The notes beneath the pieces were generated by a model, which was not told the DNA's origin, ran no database searches, and saw only the letters and a program-made list of their open reading frames with translations. This document shows positions 1 to 5,142 of a DNA stretch of 5,142 nt, in pieces (within the stretch, counting starts at the first letter, position 1; every line of letters begins with the position of its first letter). The stretch lies in assembly GCA_964544265.1 (NCBI GenBank), contig CAZJBD010000173.1:1-5142 (forward strand), given 5' to 3'. The stretch is from JALHVH01 sp964544265 (lineage in GTDB: Bacteria > Acidobacteriota > Aminicenantia > Aminicenantales > Saccharicenantaceae). The translations under genes and the position numbers were made by a program.

Positions 1-163
1 CATAGAAGGTTTCAAGCATAACGAGATCGGCCGCATGCTGGGCATCCCAGAAACGACCGTCAGGACGCGCCTTCACCGGGCGGTCCGGAGGCTTCGGAAG
101 GAACTGGCCGAGTTCAGGCCGCTGGCCGAAGGAAATCCTGTTTTCGAGGAGGGAAGGTTGTGA
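1..163 (+). CDS. ECF-type RNA polymerase sigma factor, C-terminal end (5'-truncated by window)
   Basis: Reading from base 2, 53 codons are open to the TGA at 161-163. The translation contains EGFKHNEIGRMLGIPETTVR followed by TRLHRAVRRLRKEL. This is the sigma region 4 helix-turn-helix of ECF (sigma-E/RpoE-like) factors, which recognises the -35 element: EG(F/L)xxxEI starts the first helix, and LGIPETTVRTRLHRA spans the turn and recognition helix. The start and region 2 lie outside the window. The stop codon overlaps the GTG start of the next gene by four bases (GTGA), so the two are probably translationally coupled. The next gene is a zinc-finger anti-sigma factor, which fits this role. The ECF subgroup cannot be decided from region 4 alone. 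Confidence 0.88.
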   Translation, partial: IEGFKHNEIGRMLGIPETTVRTRLHRAVRRLRKELAEFRPLAEGNPVFEEGRL

Positions 164-642
164 CCAAGAGCTTGAGATGCCGGGACGTCGAACGCCTCCT
201 GCTTGAAGGCGAGGACCGGGGGGACTTGGCTGGAGAGAAAAGATTCGTCGAAGAACATCTCCGCGGCTGTGCCCGTTGCCGGGGATTCGCTGCCGACCGG
301 GCTTTTCTCTGCGGCGAGCTCGCGGGCATTCAGTGGCCGACGCCGCCGGAGGAGCTCGTCCTGAGGACGCGGCGGATGCTGCGGGACGCAGGGAGGGCGA
401 AAAAAGCCGTCCTGCCGGCCTGGATCCTTGTTGCCCTGGCTGCGGTCACGATCATCACGTCCATCGGGTTGGCAATTACTCTGCCCGACATCAATCCTGA
501 TACAACCCTGGCCGACCTGTCCTTTATTGCGCGGGCGGCCATCTTCATCATTGTCCAGAATGCGCTCATGCTCTTCTGCGCCCCCATCGTCCTACGGACG
601 GCCAGGGCGCCGCAGGGGGCAAACCCAAGAGCGCTCGACTAA
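160..642 (+). CDS. Two-TM zinc-finger anti-sigma factor (zf-HC2/ZAS-like)
   Basis: A 160-aa protein that probably binds and restrains the upstream ECF sigma factor at the cytoplasmic face of the membrane. The N-terminal part carries Cys7 and H33-x3-C37-x2-C40 (HLRGCARCRGF), the ZAS zinc-binding signature of anti-sigma factors such as RsrA. In redox-responsive members the same cysteines act as the switch, but nothing here proves redox sensing. A charged linker (about 44-83) leads to two predicted membrane helices (about 85-108 and 122-145) and a short basic tail. The GTG start at 160 is supported by a GGAGG at 148-152, seven bases upstream, and by the GTGA overlap with the sigma factor stop. 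The signal that releases the sigma factor is unknown; the segment between the helices is only about 13 residues, so a large external sensor domain is absent. Confidence 0.85.
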   Translation: MTKSLRCRDVERLLLEGEDRGDLAGEKRFVEEHLRGCARCRGFAADRAFLCGELAGIQWPTPPEELVLRTRRMLRDAGRAKKAVLPAWILVALAAVTIITSIGLAITLPDINPDTTLADLSFIARAAIFIIVQNALMLFCAPIVLRTARAPQGANPRALD

Positions 643-650
643 AGGAGGTC
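643..650 (+). promoter_or_regulatory. Strong Shine-Dalgarno for the zinc-ribbon gene
   Basis: AGGAGGT starts directly after, and AAAGGAGGT overlaps, the TAA stop of the anti-sigma gene. It sits about five bases before the ATG at 654. It fixes the start of the next gene and indicates translational linkage within one operon. Confidence 0.8.
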
Positions 651-653
651 AAT

Positions 654-1229
654 ATGACTGCCTCGAACAACGGAAAAAGCATAGCCCTTGTGATCATCAT
701 CGTTATCCTGGCGCTCTTCGCCTTTCGCTCCATCTTCTTCGTCATGCCGTTCGGGATCTTCCCGGGCTTCGCTCGTTCGGTCAGGGGCGTTGGGCATTCG
801 TTCGGGGATTGGTTCCATGGATTCGGCCCGCTTGGCGAAATCTCTCTTATTTTTTTCCCGGTCGCCCTTATCATCCTCTGGGGCGCGGTCCTCATATGGG
901 TCTACCGGGACGCTGAAAAACGGGGCATGAGCGGAATCCTATGGCTGCTTCTCGTCCTGATCGGCAACGTCATCGGATTGCTCATCTACGCCATCGTCCG
1001 GAGCGAAACGCCGGTCAAGCGGAAGGCTGATGACGCGAAGGGAGGCGCCGGTCCGGAAAAATGCCCTGGCTGCTGCAACCCTGTCGATCCGGGCCATTCT
1101 TTCTGCCCCTACTGTGGGAAGAACCTGAAGCCGGCCTGCCCGGCTTGCGGGAAAACTCTCGACGAAAGCTGGAAGGCCTGCCCAGCCTGCGGGACAAAGA
1201 TCGAGCCCGGCCAAGCCCAACAGGTTTGA
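654..1229 (+). CDS. Membrane protein with double C-terminal zinc ribbon
   Basis: A 191-aa protein with three predicted membrane helices (about 9-31, 63-83 and 95-115). Its cytoplasmic-type tail has two zinc ribbons: C137/C140 with C151/C154, and C162/C165 with C176/C179. Each is CxxC-x10-CxxC, as in double zinc ribbon (DZR) domains; an extra Cys141 adjoins the first knuckle. The segment WVYRDAEKRGMSGILWLLLV then GNVIGLLIYAIVR resembles the PLDc_N-like helical hairpin seen in many small membrane proteins of Acidobacteriota and related phyla. The loop between helices 1 and 2 is rich in Gly, Phe and His. It starts 11 bases after the anti-sigma stop with a near-perfect SD, so it belongs to the sigma/anti-sigma operon and may modulate or be a target of that signalling. 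The exact function is unknown; no enzymatic motif is visible. Confidence 0.85.
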   Translation: MTASNNGKSIALVIIIVILALFAFRSIFFVMPFGIFPGFARSVRGVGHSFGDWFHGFGPLGEISLIFFPVALIILWGAVLIWVYRDAEKRGMSGILWLLLVLIGNVIGLLIYAIVRSETPVKRKADDAKGGAGPEKCPGCCNPVDPGHSFCPYCGKNLKPACPACGKTLDESWKACPACGTKIEPGQAQQV

Positions 1230-1257
1230 TCGCTCAGCGTTCTTTACCGCATTCGTT

Positions 1258-3753
1258 TTAATGCTTGGACTTTTTCTTGGAGAACTTGTTTATCAGCAGA
1301 GTAAAAACATAAAGGGGCCCGGCGTAAAGGGCGGCGCCCGCGGCAAATCCGACGTTCCTGCCGCTTAACATCTCTATCCCCCATCCGAACTGGTCCTCGT
1401 TCACGAGGTAGGTCCAGGTCGAGGACGGCCCTATGAGCCCTTTCGCATCAAAGTCAAGCGGACCTTCCTTCGCTAATATGCTTTTTAAGGTCATGATCAC
1501 GGCTTCTTCGACCCTCGGCCGGATCTTAAGGAATTCATCGGTCGCCGACCGCTGGAATTCGCTTAGAGGAGTTTTCCCCCCCAAGCTCACCAGGTGGATG
1601 CTCTCGCGCGCGTCCTGCACCCAGGCTAAATGGTCCGACCAAGCGTCGTCGATTTGAACCAGAGTCAGGCGTCTTTCCAGCTCCCGGGTTTCCCTCTTCC
1701 CAAACCGGGCTATTGCAGCAGCGAACAGATCGGGTGCCTTTTCGGCAACCGGACCTAAATTCGTCTCAAAGCCTTGGTCCTGATTCAGGACGCTGCTTCT
1801 CCAGACCTGAATGATCCGCCTCTGCGTCTCGACCAGCTCGGAATACTTCCAAAGAGACCTACGGATATCGAAATTCTGTCCCTCTATGATGCGTTGAGCG
1901 TGCTTGATATCCCTAGAGACGAATATATTCTCGACGGCCTCCGGACGGCGGGAGAGACGGTATCTTTTGAACAGCCGGCCGGTCAAGCCATAGCGTTCGA
2001 AAAGTTCATCTTCCAGGCTGATGAAGAATCGCGTCGATCCGGGATCGCCCTGGCGGCCAGAGCGACCTCGCAGCTGCGTATCTATCCGGAGACTCTCATG
2101 GCGGTTCGTTCCGATGACGTACAATCCCCCGAGCGACGCGACCTTCTCGAGCTTTTGCCCCTCCTCGCCGCCGAGCTTGATATCCGTCCCGCGTCCGGCC
2201 ATGTTTGTCGAAATGATGACCGCACCCGGCTTGCCTGCCCCGGCGATGATTCGGGCCTCGAGTTCGTCGTTTTTTGCATTGAGAACCTCGCAACCGATGC
2301 CGGCTCGCTCGAGGTCACGTGCCAGTCCCTCCGACTCCTGCACGCTCGCCGTGCCGACGAGAATAGGTCGCCCCCCGGGATGGACACGGGCGATCTCGGA
2401 AACAATCGCCGCTCGCTTCGCTTCCCTATGCGTATAGATCTTATCCGGTTCGTCAATCCTGATGCTCTGACGGTTCGGCGGGACGACGACCGTGTTCATT
2501 CCATATAACTCCTTAAATTCCCGGCCCGCCGGCCGGGCTGTCGCCGTCATCCCGGAGAGACGCGGGTAGAGCCGGAAGAAGTGTTGGAGGGTGATCGACC
2601 CAAGGATACGGCCTTTGGTCTTTCGCGAAAACCCTTCCTTCGCTTCAACCGCGGCTTGCAGGCCATCCGGCCAATGCCGATCGACCACGACGCGTCCCGT
2701 GAACTCGTCGACGATCTCGATCCGTGAATCACGAACGATGTAGTCTATGTCCCGTCTCAAGAGGGCTTCGGCATGGAGAGCACAATAAACGGCTTCCAGA
2801 AGCCGCTGGTTTTTCGCGTCATAGAGGCTGCCGCAGCCGAGGGCTGCTTCTAGCCGGGCCGCCCCTTTGTCCGTGAGGAAGACGTTCCGATGCTCGGCAT
2901 CGGTCTCGTAATCACGTCCCGGAGCGGAAGCTTTGACGAGTCCGGCCAAACGATGGGTGTCCCAGGTCGCCCTCTCACCCACCCCCGCAATGATCAAGGG
3001 CACGCGCGCTTCATCGATGAGAATAGAATCGGCCTCGTCCACAAGCGCCATATGAAAAGGACGATGAACGAGGTCCTCAGCCGAGATTGCGATCCCATCG
3101 CGGAGTAAATCGAATCCTGCCTCTTTGGCGGTGGCATAGGTAACATCGCAATCATACGCATGACGTTTGTTTCTGGCTTGAGCGCCCTCCCGGGCGCAAC
3201 CGACAGCAAGCCCTAGAAATTCGTAAATCGGGCCCATCCAGGCCGCGTCGCGCCGGGCCAGGTAGTCGTTAAACGTCAGGACATGAACGCCCCGTCCTGA
3301 TAGGGCATAAAAATAGGCGGGAAAGACTGCCGCCAGGGTCTTGCCCTCCCCTGTCGGAAGCTCAGCGATCTTTCCTCCGGCCATGGCAAGTCCGGCAATG
3401 AGTTGAGCGTCGAACGGATCGAGGCCCAGAACTCGGCGGGATGCCTCCCGGACAAGGGCGAAAGCTTCGATAAGTTCCTCATGCGGAGGGTAAGGTGCCT
3501 TCTTGGCATCCCGTCTATGGACCTTGAGGACGGACCTCGATTCCGCCATAAGGGTCTTGGACCGGATTTTAAGTTCTCCATCCGGAAGCCCCCTGAAATC
3601 TCGAAACTTGATCGCTGAAACAACCCGCCGATAAGCGTCGAGATTCATCTCGATCGGGTTTCCTGTCGCTTTATCGAATAAGGCCCTGGTTTTTCTGAAG
3701 GGCCGGACGAATTTCTTGATCGAGAGGTTTTTTATTTTCTCTTGATAATGCAT
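1258..3753 (-). CDS. Divergent SecA-type preprotein translocase ATPase, probably accessory (SecA2-like)
   Basis: An 831-aa SecA homologue; SecA is the motor that pushes unfolded preproteins through SecYEG. Visible in order: an N-terminal helix region with about 30 extra residues; nucleotide-binding domain 1 with Walker A PTGEGKT (133-139), NDYLARRDAAWMGPIYEFLG (162-181) and Walker B DEAD at 239-242 plus IDEAR (246-250); the preprotein-binding domain ending in IVDEFTGR (347-354); motif III as GMTATA (401-406) where GMTGTA is usual; nucleotide-binding domain 2 with NMAGRGTD (517-524) and the arginine-finger motif QLRGRSGRQGD (560-570); the scaffold helix with AQRIIEGQNFDIRR (619-632); and a two-helix-finger region around 696-735. 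Oddities: the finger tip usually read as RGYAQ is VSLGG, the C-terminal CxC...CH/CC zinc tail is missing, and residues 800-822 are hydrophobic and followed by KFSKKKSKH. The ATG at 3753 has a GAGGAG six bases upstream. Membership in SecA is certain; the accessory role is inferred from these differences. Confidence 0.9.
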   Translation of the reverse strand: MHYQEKIKNLSIKKFVRPFRKTRALFDKATGNPIEMNLDAYRRVVSAIKFRDFRGLPDGELKIRSKTLMAESRSVLKVHRRDAKKAPYPPHEELIEAFALVREASRRVLGLDPFDAQLIAGLAMAGGKIAELPTGEGKTLAAVFPAYFYALSGRGVHVLTFNDYLARRDAAWMGPIYEFLGLAVGCAREGAQARNKRHAYDCDVTYATAKEAGFDLLRDGIAISAEDLVHRPFHMALVDEADSILIDEARVPLIIAGVGERATWDTHRLAGLVKASAPGRDYETDAEHRNVFLTDKGAARLEAALGCGSLYDAKNQRLLEAVYCALHAEALLRRDIDYIVRDSRIEIVDEFTGRVVVDRHWPDGLQAAVEAKEGFSRKTKGRILGSITLQHFFRLYPRLSGMTATARPAGREFKELYGMNTVVVPPNRQSIRIDEPDKIYTHREAKRAAIVSEIARVHPGGRPILVGTASVQESEGLARDLERAGIGCEVLNAKNDELEARIIAGAGKPGAVIISTNMAGRGTDIKLGGEEGQKLEKVASLGGLYVIGTNRHESLRIDTQLRGRSGRQGDPGSTRFFISLEDELFERYGLTGRLFKRYRLSRRPEAVENIFVSRDIKHAQRIIEGQNFDIRRSLWKYSELVETQRRIIQVWRSSVLNQDQGFETNLGPVAEKAPDLFAAAIARFGKRETRELERRLTLVQIDDAWSDHLAWVQDARESIHLVSLGGKTPLSEFQRSATDEFLKIRPRVEEAVIMTLKSILAKEGPLDFDAKGLIGPSSTWTYLVNEDQFGWGIEMLSGRNVGFAAGAALYAGPLYVFTLLINKFSKKKSKH

Positions 3754-3769
3754 ACAACTCTCCTCTGCC
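3754..3769 (-). promoter_or_regulatory. secA Shine-Dalgarno region
   Basis: On the minus strand the sequence GGCAGAGGAGAGTTGT precedes the secA ATG. The GAGGAG core (3765 down to 3760) lies six bases from the start codon, a good ribosome binding site. Its 5' part, GGCAGAGG, is perfectly matched (with one G-U) to the last codons of the upstream small ORF, so its accessibility may be controlled. Confidence 0.75.
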
Positions 3770-3817
3770 GGTGGATTTTTGTTCCAAAGGCTCGGGGATA
3801 GATCAGACGGACAGAGG
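3762..3817 (-). promoter_or_regulatory. Candidate mRNA stem sequestering the secA ribosome binding site
   Basis: In the minus-strand transcript CCUCUGUC (3817 to 3810) can pair with GGCAGAGG (3769 to 3762). This gives eight base pairs including one G-U, with a 40-nt loop containing the stop codon of the small ORF. The 5' strand encodes Pro68, Leu69 and the start of Ser70 of the 71-aa ORF; the 3' strand covers the AGAGG part of the secA Shine-Dalgarno. A competing local hairpin also exists just upstream: GGAGA (3844-3840), loop GCC, UCUCC (3836-3832). Pyrimidine-rich stretches match a purine-rich SD by chance fairly often, so this is a candidate only. Confidence 0.35.
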
Positions 3818-4018
3818 CGGGCTCCTGGCGGGGAGAGGCTCTCCGTAGAGCGGAAGGACGGAAACGGGGCCCGGAGGCGCCGCCCTAACTATCGGGACGA
3901 TCCCAAAGATCAGGGCGATAGAAAACAGGAAAAGAAAGAGCAGGGGCAGAGAGAGGGCGATCATCAGGTAGATCGGGAACATGATCGCAAGACTTCCCGA
4001 CAGGCGCCCATCTTTCAT
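3803..4018 (-). CDS. Small hydrophobic Pro-rich leader protein upstream of secA; candidate secretion-monitor arrest peptide
   Basis: A 71-aa ORF read in the same direction as secA and ending 49 bases before it. I do not recognise a family. Residues 1-7 carry Lys2 and Arg5. Residues 8-44 are almost continuously hydrophobic (LPLLFLFLFSIALIFGIV in the middle), long enough for one long helix or a hairpin of two. The tail 45-71 is Pro-rich with RAAPPGP (45-51) and PARSPPLSV just before the stop. Such an N-terminal membrane or signal segment, short arrest-prone tail and position upstream of a sec gene is the plan of SecM, VemP and the RAPP-motif peptides ApdA/ApdP. RSPP and RAAPP are near matches, not identical. 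No good Shine-Dalgarno precedes the ATG; the promoter geometry suggests a leaderless start. It could instead be a plain small membrane protein, or the region could be a non-coding secA leader. Confidence 0.5.
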   Translation of the reverse strand: MKDGRLSGSLAIMFPIYLMIALSLPLLFLFLFSIALIFGIVPIVRAAPPGPVSVLPLYGEPLPARSPPLSV

Positions 4019-4025
4019 GGCTTAC

Positions 4026-4054
4026 ATTTTACCTGGACTTCCCAGCCCGGTCAA
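4026..4054 (-). promoter_or_regulatory. Sigma-70-like promoter for the small ORF/secA transcript
   Basis: On the minus strand TTGACC (4054-4049) and TAAAAT (4031-4026) are separated by exactly 17 bases. Both hexamers are close to consensus (TTGACA, TATAAT). Transcription would start about seven bases beyond the -10, near 4017-4020, that is at or next to the ATG at 4018. The transcript would then carry the small ORF, then secA. Confidence 0.6.
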
Positions 4055-4066
4055 CTCATCCGGTCT

Positions 4067-4089
4067 TTAAATTAAGGTTGAATTAATTA
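4067..4089. repeat. AT-rich direct repeat between divergent promoters
   Basis: TTAAATTAA (4067-4075) recurs as TTGAATTAA (4078-4086), 8 of 9 bases identical, 11 bases apart, which is about one helical turn. The palindrome AATTAATT lies at 4081-4088. The repeat stands out as an AT island in GC-rich DNA, between the -35 of the minus promoter (ending at 4054) and overlapping the -35 of the plus promoter. It could be an operator or UP element, or simply promoter-associated AT richness. Confidence 0.3.
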
Positions 4090-4106
4090 CTTTTCTGACG
4101 TAAAAA
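4078..4106 (+). promoter_or_regulatory. Candidate sigma-70-like promoter for the BNR-repeat protein gene
   Basis: TTGAAT (4078-4083) and TAAAAA (4101-4106) are separated by 17 bases. The predicted start would be around 4113, giving a leader of about 35 bases that contains the SD at 4137-4144. The -10 is a weaker match than that of the opposite promoter. Confidence 0.45.
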
Positions 4107-4136
4107 TCTCTTTCCGGCGTCCGCAAGCGCCGATCG

Positions 4137-4144
4137 AAGGAGGA
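4137..4144 (+). promoter_or_regulatory. Shine-Dalgarno fixing the start of the BNR-repeat gene
   Basis: AAGGAGGA lies five to six bases before the ATG at 4149. It supports this start over the in-frame ATG five codons into the gene. Confidence 0.8.
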
Positions 4145-4148
4145 AGAC

Positions 4149-5142
4149 ATGAAAAAGACGATGATCCCGGTCGTTCTCTCGGTTTTCTTTGTTTTATTAG
4201 CGGCTTGGGCAGAAGATGTCAGGCCCGGCCCTCAATCGGTCAAAACCAGCCTGATAACAGCCGATCTCCTTTCCGGACTGGAATTCCGGAACATCGGACC
4301 CGCCCTGATGTCGGGGCGAATTAGCGATATCGTCATTCATCCCAAGGACAAAGCGACTTGGTATGTCGCTGCCGGCTCGGGCGGCGTTTGGAAGACGGAG
4401 AATGGGGGAACGAATTGGACCCCGGTCTTTGATACCCAGGCCTCCTACTCCATTGGCTGCATCACTCTTGATCCCTCAAATCCGGAAGTTGTCTGGGTCG
4501 GGACGGGAGAAAACGTCAGCGGGAGACATGTCGGGTACGGCGACGGCGTCTACAAGAGCCTGAACGGCGGTAAAACCTGGACGAATATGGGCCTCAAGAA
4601 TTCGGAGCACATTGGCCGGATCCTCGTCGATCCCCGGAATCTCAATGTCATCTACGTCGCGGCCGAAGGGCCGCTCTGGTCGCCGGGAGGGGAACGCGGG
4701 CTCTACAAGACGAGCGACGGAGGCAAAACCTGGGTTCTATCCCTCGAGATCAGCAAAGATGCCGGAGTCACGAGTGTGGAGCTTGACCCCACGAATCCCG
4801 ATATCCTTTATGCGGCTGCCTACCAGCGCCGGCGTTCCGTGGCTGCCTTCATGGGTGGAGGTCCCGAATCAGGGATCCACAAGTCTGAGGACGCCGGAAA
4901 GACTTGGCGGAAGCTCACGGTCGGGCTTCCTTCCGGAGACATGGGCAAAATCGGCCTGGCCGTCTCCCCTCTCGATCCTCGCGTCGTATACGCCACAATC
5001 GAGGCCGATTCGGATGAGAAAGGATTCTATCGCTCCTCCAACAGGGGCGAGAGCTTCGAAAAACGGAATTCCTTTATAAGCGGCGGCACGGGACCTCATT
5101 ATTATCAAGAGATCTTTGCCGACCCCAATGTCTTCGACCGCG
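4149..5142 (+). CDS. Secreted BNR/Asp-box repeat (VPS10/sortilin-like beta-propeller) protein, N-terminal part
   Basis: The reading frame is open from the ATG to the window edge (331 codons), so the 3' end is missing. MKK followed by a hydrophobic core (about 5-19) and AWA before Glu22 is a typical Sec signal peptide, predicting export. The mature part starts FRNIGPALMSGRISDIVIHP, a hallmark opening of large 'glycosyl hydrolase'-annotated BNR proteins common in Acidobacteriota and Bacteroidota. Five Asp-box-like turns are visible: KTENGGTNW (82-90), KSLNGGKTW (136-144), KTSDGGKTW (187-195), KSEDAGKTW (245-253) and a degenerate RSSNRGESF (295-303). They are 50-58 residues apart, as expected for successive propeller blades, with intervening DP(S/T)NP(E/D) turns. 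Family members are often around 1000 residues. The glycosidase label is mostly by similarity to sialidase Asp boxes and no catalytic site can be assigned here. Substrate or ligand is unknown. Confidence 0.88.
   Translation, partial: MKKTMIPVVLSVFFVLLAAWAEDVRPGPQSVKTSLITADLLSGLEFRNIGPALMSGRISDIVIHPKDKATWYVAAGSGGVWKTENGGTNWTPVFDTQASYSIGCITLDPSNPEVVWVGTGENVSGRHVGYGDGVYKSLNGGKTWTNMGLKNSEHIGRILVDPRNLNVIYVAAEGPLWSPGGERGLYKTSDGGKTWVLSLEISKDAGVTSVELDPTNPDILYAAAYQRRRSVAAFMGGGPESGIHKSEDAGKTWRKLTVGLPSGDMGKIGLAVSPLDPRVVYATIEADSDEKGFYRSSNRGESFEKRNSFISGGTGPHYYQEIFADPNVFDR

Noticed and set aside
428..916. 162-codon plus-strand open frame spanning the anti-sigma/zinc-ribbon junction
   Set aside because: Overlaps two well supported genes in another frame; Ser/Arg/Pro-rich translation typical of a GC-rich shadow frame.
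1249..1275. Hairpin GCATT-CGTTTT-AATGC followed by TTTTT as a terminator
   Set aside because: Stem of only five weak pairs and the T-run begins several bases after the stem and lies in secA coding sequence; too weak to annotate.
1774..2508. 244-codon plus-strand open frame
   Set aside because: Lies wholly antisense inside the SecA gene, whose conserved motifs are unmistakable on the other strand; its translation shows no coherent domain.
3980..3999. Internal ATG (codon 13 of the small ORF) with GGGAAG upstream as an alternative start
   Set aside because: The SD match is weak and about ten bases away; this start would also remove the positively charged N-terminus, so codon 1 at 4018 was kept.
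3779..4075. 98-codon plus-strand open frame opposite the small leader ORF
   Set aside because: Charged, low-complexity translation (Arg, Gln, Lys, Asp), no SD, and it would run through the divergent promoter region; the minus frame has a clear membrane-segment pattern.
4612..5142. Other open frames on both strands within the BNR-repeat gene
   Set aside because: The 4149 frame is open to the edge and shows a signal peptide and regular Asp boxes; the others are shadows.

Overview
The window looks like chromosomal DNA from a fairly GC-rich bacterium. There are no mobile elements, tRNA or rRNA genes, or CRISPR arrays. The gene content is an ECF sigma/zinc-finger anti-sigma pair, a membrane zinc-ribbon protein, a divergent SecA and a large secreted BNR/Asp-box 'glycosyl hydrolase-like' protein. 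This mix is typical of Acidobacteriota and Aminicenantes-like genomes, but the assignment is an inference from gene content only.

Layout. (1) Bases 1-1229, plus strand: the C-terminal end of an ECF sigma factor (region 4 helix-turn-helix), overlapping by GTGA with a two-TM anti-sigma factor carrying a ZAS-type zinc motif. Next comes a three-TM protein with two CxxC-x10-CxxC zinc ribbons, whose Shine-Dalgarno overlaps the anti-sigma stop codon. These three form a tight operon. (2) Bases 1258-4018, minus strand: an 831-aa SecA-type ATPase, preceded by a 71-aa hydrophobic, proline-rich small ORF. (3) Bases 4019-4148: a compact AT-rich divergent intergenic region with one good sigma-70-like promoter in each direction. 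(4) Bases 4149 to the right edge, plus strand: the first 331 residues of a signal-peptide-bearing BNR-repeat protein.

The most interesting signal is the start of the secA transcript. The small ORF has the architecture of a secretion-monitor arrest peptide of the SecM/ApdA type: a long N-terminal hydrophobic segment, then a Pro-rich tail containing RAAPP and RSPP, just upstream of secA. The codons for Pro68-Leu69-Ser70, immediately after the RSP of RSPP, can form an 8-bp stem with the secA Shine-Dalgarno region. A ribosome stalled at RSPP would cover that strand and free the SD. The best promoter also places transcription start almost exactly at the ATG of the small ORF, so it may be leaderless. 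All of this is a hypothesis from sequence alone.

The SecA itself is unusual. It has all ATPase motifs but lacks the C-terminal zinc-binding tail, has altered residues at the two-helix-finger tip, and ends in a hydrophobic segment followed by lysines. It is probably an accessory (SecA2-like) translocase rather than the housekeeping copy.
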